Part shown: piece by piece, positions 22,856 through 29,647 of the stretch
Layout of the letters: each line of letters starts with the position of its first letter
Numbering within the stretch: the first letter of the stretch is position 1
NCBI GenBank assembly: GCA_002688395.1
Contig: NZCU01000026.1
Location: 1-31,168, forward strand
Direction of reading: 5' to 3'
Origin: Nanobdellota archaeon
GTDB taxonomy: Archaea > Nanobdellota > Nanobdellia > SCGC-AAA011-G17 > ARS1403
Length of the DNA stretch: 31,168 bases
The notes under the pieces: model-generated
Database searches by the model: none
The model's input: the letters and a program-made list of their open reading frames with translations, nothing else
What the model was told of the DNA's origin: nothing
Translations under genes and position numbers: made by a program

Positions 22856-23271
22856 ATAAAAAAGGAGGGGCTGTACTAGCTAGCAAAACTGGATTTTATA
22901 TTGTTTTTTTAATTTTATTTACTCTTGCTGTTGGTTATTCTCTTAAGTTCATAGAAGGAGGAGAAGTTAGGAGAGTTGATTTTTTAGACTTAGAGAAAAG
23001 TGTAATTGCTAATAGAGTTATTAGTTGTTTATCCAAAGAAAATTTTGGAGACATTGATGATGTTAAATTATTAGATACAAATGGACTTAGGAATTGTTTA
23101 GATAATGATATTTATAATATTTTTATAATCTTAAATAAAGATGGAGACGCTGGAGGTACTGCTTCTTTAGGTACTATAAGTTTTGATGCTGTTCAAGAAA
23201 ATAGATTTGTTGTAGTTGATGGAGAGAAAGCAAGATTGGAGGTATGGTTTAGTAAAAATGTTGGCAACTGA
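22852..23271 (+). CDS. Prepilin-like protein, 139 aa
   Basis: Starts MNKKGGAVLASKTGFYIVFL with a hydrophobic helix to about residue 27, then an ectodomain rich in charged residues (FIEGGEVRRVDFLDLEKS) with two cysteines (ISCLSKE, NCLDND). It follows the basic-Gly prepilin pattern. The stop overlaps the likely start (23258) of the following gene by 14 bp. No enzyme motif is visible. It probably works with the neighbouring mini-pilins. Confidence 0.8.
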   Translation: MNKKGGAVLASKTGFYIVFLILFTLAVGYSLKFIEGGEVRRVDFLDLEKSVIANRVISCLSKENFGDIDDVKLLDTNGLRNCLDNDIYNIFIILNKDGDAGGTASLGTISFDAVQENRFVVVDGEKARLEVWFSKNVGN

Positions 23272-23719
23272 TATTAATGATTTGGCTGTTGCTTTTGTTT
23301 TGTTAGTATTTTTTGTAGCTGGAGGGGTTATGATTCAAAATTTAGATGTACTTGGAGAAAATAAAATTTCTATAAGAGAGGTTGAGATAGATGATGATAA
23401 AGATTTATTTTTATTAAGTTATGTTAAAACTGAAACTGATGAAAGGAAATTAAATAGAGATAAATTTAAGGTACATGAATTGATATTAAATGCTGAAAAT
23501 GATGATGGTGTTTTTGAAATTCTAAAAGAAGAAACTAGGAAAATTATGCGATTTAATTTTGTTGAAGATTATGATGTTAGAGTTGTTTATTCAAGTGGAG
23601 AAAAAAGATTTGGAAATGAGGAATTAACTGATTTTTATGAGATTAAAATTCCTGATGAGAATGGAGATATTATTTTTGTAAAAGTTGGATTGGTATTTAT
23701 TAGGGAGACTATATTATGA
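23258..23719 (+). CDS. Membrane-anchored protein in pilin-like operon, about 153 aa
   Basis: I choose ATG 23258, giving MLATDINDLAVAFVLLVFFV and a hydrophobic helix close to the N-terminus. The longer frame from 23216 would add a segment that overlaps the previous gene heavily and reads as antipattern for a secreted protein. The ectodomain is strongly charged with a KETRKIMRFNFVEDYDV segment and beta-like repeats. It lacks the MNK(K/R)G motif, so it may be inserted without prepilin processing. It overlaps the next gene by 4 bp. Confidence 0.75.
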   Translation: MLATDINDLAVAFVLLVFFVAGGVMIQNLDVLGENKISIREVEIDDDKDLFLLSYVKTETDERKLNRDKFKVHELILNAENDDGVFEILKEETRKIMRFNFVEDYDVRVVYSSGEKRFGNEELTDFYEIKIPDENGDIIFVKVGLVFIRETIL

Positions 23720-24960
23720 ATAAAAGAGGATTATTTTTTGCAAGTATTAGTATAATTATGGTAGTTTTATTAGTAATTGGTTATGATATTTTTAGAGATA
23801 AACAAGCAAATGAAACTGGAATTGGAGATGTTGGGAAAGCTAGTTTTAGTATTATAAAAACAAACATAGAAAGCGAGAAATTAAATTATTATATTGAAAG
23901 TAGTGTTAATGTTGCTAAGAGTTTAGGATTGAGAAATGTTAAAGAAAATATTGGTGTATATGATTTTTCTAGTTGCGAAATAAATGAAGGTTATGTGGTT
24001 TTAATTGAAGGTTGTGATTATTTGGGACCTGATTTAGCATTTGAAAAATCTTTTAATGCTACTTTTGATTCTATGTTAAAAAAATATGATCCTAGTTTTA
24101 GCTCCGATGATTTTGAACTTCAATTTAATGGAGGAGTTTTATCTGTTACAGGAACTAAAAAATTAAATTTAGGAATAAGAAGCAAAAGTGATGGAAAAGA
24201 TCTTGATAAAAGTTTAAATCATGATGGTATTTTAGAATCTGTTAGGAAATATTCTCAACTTTATGGTGTTTCTGAAGATTTGATAAAAGCTGTTATTTTA
24301 CAAGAATCTAGTGGAAGAGTAGATGCTTTTTCTGGAAGTAGTTATGGTGTTATGCAGATAAACAAAGGTGCACACCCTCAATGGTTTGATGACGAAGGAT
24401 GTAATGCTGGAGTTGATGTTGATTGCAATATAAATGCAGGAGTTGAAATTTTAAGTGGTTATATCGATACTTCACAAACTGTTTATGAAGCCAGGATAAG
24501 AAATGTTTGTAGTAATCCTTTTACTCAAAGTAAATTCTTAGGATATAAAGGAGAGAAAGCTGGTTTGAGATTATATAATGGACCTGGTTGTGGGTGTGAA
24601 ACTTGTGATGATGATTATGTTGAGAAAGTTTTAGCAAGATTAGATGGTGGAGTTTTACAAAATGTAGGTACTTTAGTTTTAGATATTAATGTTGAGAATA
24701 TTGTTGATTATGATTTTAATATTCTTCCTAATCTTGTTTTAGTCGGAGGAGATATTAGAGCATGTGTTAAAGCTGATGTAGATATTGATAGTTGTATTAA
24801 TGATCAATTTAATCCGGAGTACTCTTTTAATGTTGTAGAGGAAGGAAATTTATTGAAATTTGATGTTCAAGAGACTAAATTTGATGATGAAAGTAATACT
24901 GTTGGAGATGTTATTAAATTTGCTTTAGAAATAGAAAATTCTGAGGAAATTGTTGCTTGA
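23716..24960 (+). CDS. Prepilin-like anchored lytic transglycosylase (SLT) domain protein
   Basis: A 414-residue protein with the prepilin-like start MNKRGLFFASISIIMVVLLV and a membrane helix. A beta-rich region follows (about 30-165), then an SLT/goose-lysozyme-like domain (about 170-300). The latter reads YSQLYGVSEDLIKAVILQES, where Glu197 is the expected catalytic acid, then SGSSYGVMQINKGAHPQW, the GLMQI-like motif, and a repeat-like NAGVEILSGYI and GLRLYNGPGCG segment. Such domains cleave murein glycan strands. A C-terminal beta-rich part (about 310-414) follows. In Bacteria these enzymes open the wall for pili or secretion systems; most archaea have no murein, so target or role here is unknown. 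It is the last gene of the run. Confidence 0.88.
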   Translation: MNKRGLFFASISIIMVVLLVIGYDIFRDKQANETGIGDVGKASFSIIKTNIESEKLNYYIESSVNVAKSLGLRNVKENIGVYDFSSCEINEGYVVLIEGCDYLGPDLAFEKSFNATFDSMLKKYDPSFSSDDFELQFNGGVLSVTGTKKLNLGIRSKSDGKDLDKSLNHDGILESVRKYSQLYGVSEDLIKAVILQESSGRVDAFSGSSYGVMQINKGAHPQWFDDEGCNAGVDVDCNINAGVEILSGYIDTSQTVYEARIRNVCSNPFTQSKFLGYKGEKAGLRLYNGPGCGCETCDDDYVEKVLARLDGGVLQNVGTLVLDINVENIVDYDFNILPNLVLVGGDIRACVKADVDIDSCINDQFNPEYSFNVVEEGNLLKFDVQETKFDDESNTVGDVIKFALEIENSEEIVA

Positions 24961-24983
24961 GTACAATAAGTTTTTTATAGTAC
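24961..24983 (+). terminator. Imperfect hairpin with internal T-run after the pilin-like operon
   Basis: Directly after the TGA at 24958-24960, GTACAATAA can pair with TTATAGTAC (8 of 9 bp) around a GTTTT loop. It could end the long transcript. The same bases also hold TTTTTTATAG, about 27 nt before the next start codon, so it may act as promoter of the downstream RPA-like gene instead. Archaeal terminators need mainly a T-run, so the hairpin is only suggestive. Confidence 0.35.
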
Positions 24984-25002
24984 TTCTTAATTCTTTCAAT
25001 GT

Positions 25003-25989
25003 ATGTTGATGGGTTTAAGTTACGAAGAGATAATTGATAAGATAAAAGAAAAAGGGTTGAGTCAAACAGAGATAGAAAATAAGATTAAACAAAGATTAGA
25101 ACAATTGTCAGGGCTAATTTCTAAAGAAGGAGCTGCTCAAATTATTGCCAATGAATTGGGAGTTAAAATATTTAGGGATGTTGGTAAATTAAAAGTGAAG
25201 GAAATTAAAATTGGAATGAGAGATATAGAAGTTGATGGAAAAATTGTTAATGTTAATGAGGTTAGAAGTTTTAAAACTGAAAAAAGAGAAGGGAGAGTTG
25301 CTAGTTTGATGTTAGGAGATGAAACTGGACAAATAAGAATTGTTTTGTGGGATGAAGGACAAATAAAGAGAATTGAGAATAATGAAATTAAAGAAGGACT
25401 TATTCTTAAAATAAAAAATACTTATTGTAGAGATAATAATGGATTTAAAGAGCTTCATTTAAATGCAAGATCTGAAATTGTTTTAAATCCTGAAGGGGTT
25501 GTTATTGAAAATGTTGCTGAAAGTATGTCTAGTGCAGAATTTTCTCATAAAAACATAAGTGAATTAAAAGAAAGCGATAGAAATATTATTTTAAGAGGAA
25601 CTATTGTTCAACTTTTTGATCCTAGATTTTATGAGGTTTGTGAGAAATGTGGCAAAAGAGCATTAATGGAAAATGGAGTGTTTAAATGTGCTGATCATGA
25701 TGTTGTTGGAATTAAATATGCTATTGTGTTAAACTTATTTTTTGATGATGGTACTGATAATATAAGAGTTGTTTGTTTTAGGGATGCTGCTGAAAATGTT
25801 TTGGGTAAGAAAGAAGATGAACTACAAAATATTAAAGAAAACCCTGCAGAATTTGAAAATTTAAGAAAAGATATTTTAGGGAAACAGTTAGAAATTAATG
25901 GTAGGGGTACAATGAATGAGATGTTTAATAGACTTGAATTTATTGCTAGTCGTGTTGAAGAATTAAAACCTGAGAAATTATTACAATAA
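25003..25989 (+). CDS. RPA-like single-stranded DNA-binding protein (OB folds plus zinc motif)
   Basis: This protein resembles the archaeal replication factor A large subunit. It has an N-terminal helical segment (1-60), an OB fold (about 65-165, with GKIVNVNEVRSFKTEKREGR and SLMLGDETGQIRIVLWDEGQ, classic RPA wording), then a second OB fold containing a zinc motif Cys213-x2-Cys216...Cys229-x2-His232 and ending near 310. At 328 residues it is a compact version. The ATG at 25003 is used, with an alternative in-frame ATG at 25009 and a TATA box about 27 nt upstream; neither has a Shine-Dalgarno. Its role is ssDNA protection in replication and repair, fitting RadA and PolD nearby. Confidence 0.9.
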   Translation: MLMGLSYEEIIDKIKEKGLSQTEIENKIKQRLEQLSGLISKEGAAQIIANELGVKIFRDVGKLKVKEIKIGMRDIEVDGKIVNVNEVRSFKTEKREGRVASLMLGDETGQIRIVLWDEGQIKRIENNEIKEGLILKIKNTYCRDNNGFKELHLNARSEIVLNPEGVVIENVAESMSSAEFSHKNISELKESDRNIILRGTIVQLFDPRFYEVCEKCGKRALMENGVFKCADHDVVGIKYAIVLNLFFDDGTDNIRVVCFRDAAENVLGKKEDELQNIKENPAEFENLRKDILGKQLEINGRGTMNEMFNRLEFIASRVEELKPEKLLQ

Positions 25990-25990
25990 A

Positions 25991-26452
25991 ATGATGTTTA
26001 GAACCCATATGGCTTTTGCTTTGCTTTTAGGGTTTTTATTCTTAGATAATTTTAATGGAAATAAATATGCCTTTTTAATTATTGTTTTATTAACAGCAAT
26101 GCTTCCAGATATCGATCATCCACAATCTAAATTGGGTAGGAAGTTTTGGATGATATCAAAACCATTTAATTTTTTATTTGGACATAGAAAATTATTTCAT
26201 AGTTTGTTGATTCCTGTTGTTTTGAGTTTTGTTGTATGGTGGTTTTTTAATGATTGGTGGAAACCTATTTTTTTAGGGTACTTTAGTCACATACTTATTG
26301 ATGGTTTTACGTTAGATGGAATTAATTTTATTTATCCAATTAAACAGTTAAGGTTGCAGGGATTTATTGAAACTGGTAAAAAACAAGAAACTGTTTTATT
26401 TTGGTTCTTTGTGGCTTTAGATGTTATAATTCTTTTTAATCTCTTCACGTAA
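25991..26452 (+). CDS. Membrane metal-dependent hydrolase-like protein (DUF457/YdjM family)
   Basis: A 153-residue membrane protein with His/Asp motifs typical of the YdjM/DUF457 family: TAMLPDIDHPQSKLGR, then FGHRKLFHSLLIP and GYFSHILIDGFTLDGINF. These conserved His and Asp residues lie near membrane helices and suggest a bound metal, and the family is annotated as putative hydrolases. It begins 1 bp after the RPA-like gene, so co-transcription is likely. The start is ATG 25991 (or 25994). The biochemical function is not known for the family in archaea. Confidence 0.88.
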   Translation: MMFRTHMAFALLLGFLFLDNFNGNKYAFLIIVLLTAMLPDIDHPQSKLGRKFWMISKPFNFLFGHRKLFHSLLIPVVLSFVVWWFFNDWWKPIFLGYFSHILIDGFTLDGINFIYPIKQLRLQGFIETGKKQETVLFWFFVALDVIILFNLFT

Positions 26453-26475
26453 TATGTAGTTTTGAGAATAGTAAA

Positions 26476-26483
26476 ATATTTAA
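26476..26483 (+). promoter_or_regulatory. TATA box of the 43-aa gene
   Basis: ATATTTAA is centred about 30 nt before the ATG at 26510, in the usual archaeal position. It supports independent transcription of the short acidic frame. Confidence 0.4.
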
Positions 26484-26509
26484 GCTAATTAATCATCGAT
26501 ATATTAACA

Positions 26510-26641
26510 ATGATGAAATATTCTGAAGATCAGGAAATTGACTTGAGTGAACTTATGCTTGAACAAGAAGACCAGTTTGATGGAAATGAATTTGGATTCT
26601 TGGATAGAAAAAAAGTTAGGAATGTTTTTGTTGCTAGCTAA
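26510..26641 (+). CDS. 43-aa acidic microprotein
   Basis: The short frame MMKYSEDQEIDLSELMLEQE continues DQFDGNEFGFLDRKK and ends VRNVFVAS. It is acidic in its first two thirds, with a basic patch near the end, and has no membrane segment or cysteine. It has an upstream TATA box and is followed by a T-rich stretch, both typical of a small independent gene. I recognise no family. It may be a regulatory or interaction peptide, or a chance frame; evidence for translation is modest. Confidence 0.5.
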   Translation: MMKYSEDQEIDLSELMLEQEDQFDGNEFGFLDRKKVRNVFVAS

Positions 26642-26655
26642 TTTTTTTATTTTTT
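26642..26655 (+). terminator. T-rich terminator after the 43-aa gene
   Basis: Directly after the stop codon there are 7 T, one A, then 6 T. T-runs on the coding strand are sufficient to end transcription in archaea, so this probably ends the short transcript. Confidence 0.55.
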
Positions 26656-26815
26656 AGTGATTTATATACCATAATATATATTTTGTATTCAAACGACATA
26701 CTCGCCATACCCCCGTAGGGTTTATAAATAATTTAGGACAATCATATAAAAGAGGTTTTAGAGAATTCTAAAGCTTCCTTTGAAAAAGATCCGATAAGGA
26801 ATGGAGGTTGTTAAA
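26656..26815 (+). promoter_or_regulatory. Leader region of the radA operon with TATA box and two hairpins
   Basis: This 160-bp non-coding stretch has two TATA-like boxes: TTTATATA at 26661-26668, and TTTATAAA at 26721-26728 with a preceding GGG resembling a BRE. The second would start an RNA near 26750, giving a 5' leader of about 65 nt. In that leader TTTAGA at 26757-26762 pairs with TCTAAA at 26767-26772 (loop GAAT). TTCCTT at 26775-26780 pairs with AAGGAA at 26796-26801, just before the GGAGGT at 26803-26808. The short region 26690-26720 is unusually GC-rich for the window; I see no tRNA or other known RNA in it. Confidence 0.45.
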
Positions 26816-27082
26816 ATGGTAGGTAATTTACCTATAAAAAAATGGAGATCTGGTTCTATAGATGGGGCTATTTGGTCTAATAAAAGACAAATTGAAAGAG
26901 ATGGTGTTGTACAAGAAGTAGAGTTTAAGACTGTTACTTTAAGACGTAGCTGGAAGGATAAAGGGGAAGATGTTTGGAGAGATGAAAGGTTAAATCTAAG
27001 AAAGACAGACATACCAAAACTTTTAGTTATCTTAAATAAAATGCAAGATGAATTATTGTTGACAGGTGATAAAAATGAGTGA
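26816..27082 (+). CDS. Small protein upstream of radA, possible nucleic-acid binder
   Basis: I place the start at ATG 26816, 7 nt after a perfect GGAGGT; the in-frame ATG at 26801 overlaps that site. The 88-residue protein begins MVGNLPIKKWRSGSIDGAIW and has beta-like strands EVEFKTVTLRRSWKDK followed by a C-terminal helix DIPKLLVILNKMQDELLL. The pattern (basic beta-strands then a helix, Gly-Ser-Ile ... Ala-Ile-Trp near the start) resembles small PC4-like or Whirly-type ssDNA-binding proteins, but I cannot assign it firmly. Its end overlaps the start of radA (27075), so translation is coupled and a role in recombination or ssDNA handling is plausible. Confidence 0.75.
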   Translation: MVGNLPIKKWRSGSIDGAIWSNKRQIERDGVVQEVEFKTVTLRRSWKDKGEDVWRDERLNLRKTDIPKLLVILNKMQDELLLTGDKNE

Positions 27083-28085
27083 AGATATTAATGAAGGACC
27101 TCAAGTAACTGACGGAACTGTGAAAACAGAAACAGAAGAAGATAAGATAAATGGGTTGCCTGGAGTTGGTGCAGCTACTGCTGAAAAACTAATGGTTACA
27201 GGTTTTGATAACTTAATGAGTATTTCTGTGGCTAGTCCTGGACAGTTAGTAGATGTTGCTGGAGTTACAGAAGCCACAGCTAGAAAAATAATCTATGCTG
27301 CTAGAGATAAATTAGATATGGGTTTTGAAAGTGGTGAAGACTTATTAAAAAAAAGAGAACAAATAGTTAAGTTAACAACTGGGTGTAAAGCTTTTGATGA
27401 AATGCTTGCAGGGGGGTTTGAATCTGGAAGTATTAGTGAGTGTTTTGGAGAATTTGGTTCTAGTAAGAGTCAGATTGCTCATGTTTTAGCTGTTAGGGTT
27501 CAATTATCTAAAGACCAAGGGGGTGCTGATGGTAGTGTTATCTTCTTAGATGGAGAGAGTACTTTTAGGCCTGAAAGAATTATACAAATTGCTAATGGTT
27601 TAGGTTTAAACCATGAAGAAGTTTTAAAAAATATTAAAGTTGCTAGGGCTTTTAATTCGGATCATCAAATGTTGTTAGCAGAAAAATCTGAGGATATAAT
27701 TAAAGAAGGGATAAATGGATTACCTGTAAAATTATTAGTTATGGATTCTTTGACTAGCCATTTTAGGGCTGATTTTTCTGGTAGAGGAGAATTAGCAGTT
27801 CGTCAACAAAAATTGAATAGACATATGCATGTTTTAATGAAATTAGCTAACCAATATAACTTATGTGTATATGTTACTAATCAAGTGATGGCAAAACCTG
27901 ATATGTTTTTTGGAGATCCTACTGCTGCGATTGGAGGTAACATAGTTGGACACAATAGTCAGACAAGAATTTATTTGAGAAAAGGTAAAAAAGGAACTAG
28001 GGTTGGTAAACTTATTGACAGTCCATATTTAGCAGATACTGAAGCTATTTTTAAAATTACTGAGAACGGTATGGAAGATGTTTAA
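27075..28085 (+). CDS. radA: RadA recombinase
   Basis: This is the archaeal RecA/Rad51 family recombinase that forms filaments on ssDNA and catalyses strand exchange. The start is ATG 27075, preceded by GGTGAT at 27065-27070, giving 336 residues. There is an N-terminal helix-hairpin-helix domain (about 30-75: INGLPGVGAATAEKLM ... VDVAGVTEATARKI). The ATPase core has a Walker A region at 125-132 reading GEFGSSKS, where most relatives have GEFGSGKT. Walker B is LLVMDSLTSHFRADF, and a typical L2 loop reads VMAKPDMFFGDPTAAIGGNI. The stop touches the end of a tRNA gene on the other strand. Ser in place of Gly in Walker A is unusual. Confidence 0.96.
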   Translation: MSEDINEGPQVTDGTVKTETEEDKINGLPGVGAATAEKLMVTGFDNLMSISVASPGQLVDVAGVTEATARKIIYAARDKLDMGFESGEDLLKKREQIVKLTTGCKAFDEMLAGGFESGSISECFGEFGSSKSQIAHVLAVRVQLSKDQGGADGSVIFLDGESTFRPERIIQIANGLGLNHEEVLKNIKVARAFNSDHQMLLAEKSEDIIKEGINGLPVKLLVMDSLTSHFRADFSGRGELAVRQQKLNRHMHVLMKLANQYNLCVYVTNQVMAKPDMFFGDPTAAIGGNIVGHNSQTRIYLRKGKKGTRVGKLIDSPYLADTEAIFKITENGMEDV

Positions 28086-28159
28086 TGCCCCTGCACGGAT
28101 TTGAACCGTGGTTTTAACCACCGCAAGGTTATGTACTATCCAGGCTATACTACAGGGGC
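28086..28159 (-). tRNA. tRNA-Arg (anticodon GCG)
   Basis: The minus strand folds into a full cloverleaf of 74 nt. The acceptor stem is GCCCCTG with CAGGGGC and discriminator A. The D arm is GTAT/GTAC with a 10-nt loop. The anticodon stem TAACC/GGTTA holds the loop TTGCGGT. The variable loop is AAAC, and the T arm is CACGG/CCGTG with TTCAAAT. The anticodon bases GCG lie at 28122-28124, decoding CGC/CGU. CCA is not encoded and there is no intron. A TATA box on the same strand (28186-28193) is about 30 nt upstream. Confidence 0.94.
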
Positions 28160-28185
28160 TTAGTTTGTTTTATTGTTGTTAAGCG

Positions 28186-28193
28186 TTTTTAAG
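28186..28193 (-). promoter_or_regulatory. TATA box of the tRNA-Arg gene
   Basis: On the minus strand this reads CTTAAAAA and lies about 30 nt before the tRNA 5' end at 28159, the usual spacing for an archaeal promoter. Confidence 0.5.
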
Positions 28194-28205
28194 AGTTTTC
28201 AAAAC

Positions 28206-28213
28206 TTTTATAA
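28206..28213 (+). promoter_or_regulatory. TATA box of the zinc-ribbon/EF-1beta pair
   Basis: TTTTATAA is centred about 31 nt before ATG 28241 and only about 13 nt before the upstream in-frame ATG at 28223. The transcript would begin near 28235, so the second ATG is the real start. Confidence 0.5.
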
Positions 28214-28240
28214 ACACATTTTTTGATTAAAATTTCTAAG

Positions 28241-28405
28241 ATGGAATTAAAAAAATGTACATCATGTAATAGGGGAGTTCAAGAAGGGGCTACTATTTTT
28301 AAGTGTCCTAAATGTGGAAAAGAAGAAATAGTTAGATGTAAGGATTGTAAAAGAGTTGGAGTCAAGTATAACTGTAAAGGTTGTGGTTTTGAGGGTCCTA
28401 ATTAA
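28241..28405 (+). CDS. Small zinc-ribbon protein (54 aa), EF-1beta neighbour
   Basis: The 54-residue protein begins MELKKCTSCNRGVQEGATIF and has four Cys-x2-Cys motifs (CTSC, CPKC, CKDC and CKGC), enough for two zinc ribbons; it ends GCGFEGPN. It matches the short archaeal zinc-finger proteins commonly found directly before the EF-1beta gene, such as the haloarchaeal HVO_2753 family, which are thought to bind RNA. The start at 28241 is chosen because the TATA box leaves no room for 28223. The stop is 1 bp before the EF-1beta start. The conserved pairing suggests a role tied to translation. Confidence 0.88.
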   Translation: MELKKCTSCNRGVQEGATIFKCPKCGKEEIVRCKDCKRVGVKYNCKGCGFEGPN

Positions 28406-28406
28406 G

Positions 28407-28685
28407 ATGGCACAAGTTGTTATAACATTGAAATTAATGCCTGATGGTCCTGAGAGTAATTTAGATGAAATTAAAAAAGAGGCAGAATCTAAAATAAAAT
28501 CTTTTGCTGGGGAAGGTGAAGTTAGATTTGAAGAAGAACCTATTGGATTTGGATTAGTTGCGATTAAAGTTCTTTTTGTTATGGATGAATCTAATGAAGA
28601 ATTAAGTGGATTAGAGGAAGATTTGAAAAATTTAGACGGTGTTAATTCTGTTGAAGTTGAAGATATGAGAAGAGCTCTTGGTTAA
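28407..28685 (+). CDS. ef1b: Translation elongation factor 1-beta (archaeal EF-1B)
   Basis: This is the guanine nucleotide exchange factor for archaeal EF-1alpha. The 92-residue size and sequence fit the archaeal family: MAQVVITLKLMPDGPESNLD at the start, EEEPIGFGLVAIKVLFVMDE in the core and a C-terminal VNSVEVEDMRRALG. ATG 28407 is the start; a longer upstream extension would read through the end of the zinc-ribbon gene. The gene pair with the zinc-ribbon protein is a conserved archaeal neighbourhood, which supports both calls. It is convergent with the A24 peptidase gene, overlapping it by 4 bp. Confidence 0.95.
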   Translation: MAQVVITLKLMPDGPESNLDEIKKEAESKIKSFAGEGEVRFEEEPIGFGLVAIKVLFVMDESNEELSGLEEDLKNLDGVNSVEVEDMRRALG

Positions 28686-29560
28686 AAGAAATAATTTAAA
28701 ATATTTCCAAAAATAAGAGATATTATAACAGCTATTAAAAACGTTGGAGTAAATACTAATCCTTGTTTTATCTCTACACTTTTTATTTTATATTTTTTTA
28801 ATAAAGCAATTTGTTTTTTTGTTATTCCATATATTGGCTTTTTTAAGATTATTTTTTTGTTATGGAAAATATTATGTATTAACCAGTCTCCTTCTATTAG
28901 TTTTGATGGAGATACTTTTTTATACATGGCACTTTTTTCTATTGCTTTTATATATATCCAAAGATAGAGTAAAAATAAAATTAATATTGAAGTTGAGAAT
29001 AATGTTAGTTTTATTATTAAATCACTTAAAATAATTGCTAACACTATTAGTAGAATTGATAATATTAATATTGTTTTTCTAGGAGATTTTGTTTTTTGTA
29101 GGTATAATTTAAACTCTTTTAAGAATTCTTTTCTATGAATTATGCTTAAATACATTATGAAGAAAAGACTATATGCTATTCCTACTAGTAAAATATTTAT
29201 GAAAATTGTTATTGGAAAATAAAAAGAATCTAATTTTGGTGTAAAAATTTTTAATAATTCTTGAGGATAAGTTGCAAAGATAACTGATAATCCCATTAGT
29301 AACTTAGCATCTCCTCCACCCCATTGTCTAGAGTAGTACATTATGTTTCCTACTATAAAGAAAATTCCTAAATTAACCAAAGCTATTGTTGTGTATGAAG
29401 ATATGTTGTAAGCTAAAGAATGTAATATTCTTAAAGATAGTCCTGAGATTATTAAAGAATAACTTATCCAATCTGGAACTTCTGTTGTTTTTATATCTGA
29501 ATAATTAGCTATAATTAAACCTATAAATCCTAGAACCAATAAAGTTATATCAATAATCAT
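28682..29560 (-). CDS. Prepilin/preflagellin peptidase, family A24
   Basis: This is an aspartic membrane protease that cuts class III signal peptides of pilins and archaellins. The two catalytic aspartates are visible: Asp22 in YSDIKTTEVPDW and Asp84 in WGGGDAKLLMG, with the Gly-x-Gly-Asp motif of the family reading GGGD. About seven to eight membrane helices are visible, with a C-terminal soluble domain (about 215-275, LIEGDWLIHNIFHNKKI ... YKIKSVEIKQG) before the last helix, as in FlaK/PibD-type archaeal enzymes. It is about 4 kb from the pilin-like operon on the other strand and is the most likely processing enzyme for the MNK(K/R)G proteins. Confidence 0.92.
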   Translation of the reverse strand: MIIDITLLVLGFIGLIIANYSDIKTTEVPDWISYSLIISGLSLRILHSLAYNISSYTTIALVNLGIFFIVGNIMYYSRQWGGGDAKLLMGLSVIFATYPQELLKIFTPKLDSFYFPITIFINILLVGIAYSLFFIMYLSIIHRKEFLKEFKLYLQKTKSPRKTILILSILLIVLAIILSDLIIKLTLFSTSILILFLLYLWIYIKAIEKSAMYKKVSPSKLIEGDWLIHNIFHNKKIILKKPIYGITKKQIALLKKYKIKSVEIKQGLVFTPTFLIAVIISLIFGNILNYFF

Positions 29561-29633
29561 ATATTATTAGAATTAAGTTTTGTTTAAAAAATTATTGAAA
29601 AAGCTTATATATTTTTAGTAATTAAACAATAAC

Positions 29634-29640
29634 AAGGGGG
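29634..29640 (+). promoter_or_regulatory. Shine-Dalgarno of the small single-TM gene
   Basis: AAGGGGGT before ATG 29642/29648 pairs with the 16S rRNA tail. The spacing fits the second ATG (29648) best. Confidence 0.5.
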
Positions 29641-29647
29641 TATGAAT

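Noticed and set aside
23216..23257. Longer start for the 23258 gene
   Set aside because: It overlaps the previous gene by 56 bp and adds a basic stretch before the expected membrane helix.
28356..28406. Upstream extension of EF-1beta
   Set aside because: It runs through the end of the zinc-ribbon gene; family members start at MxxVV, and the ATG at 28407 fits exactly.
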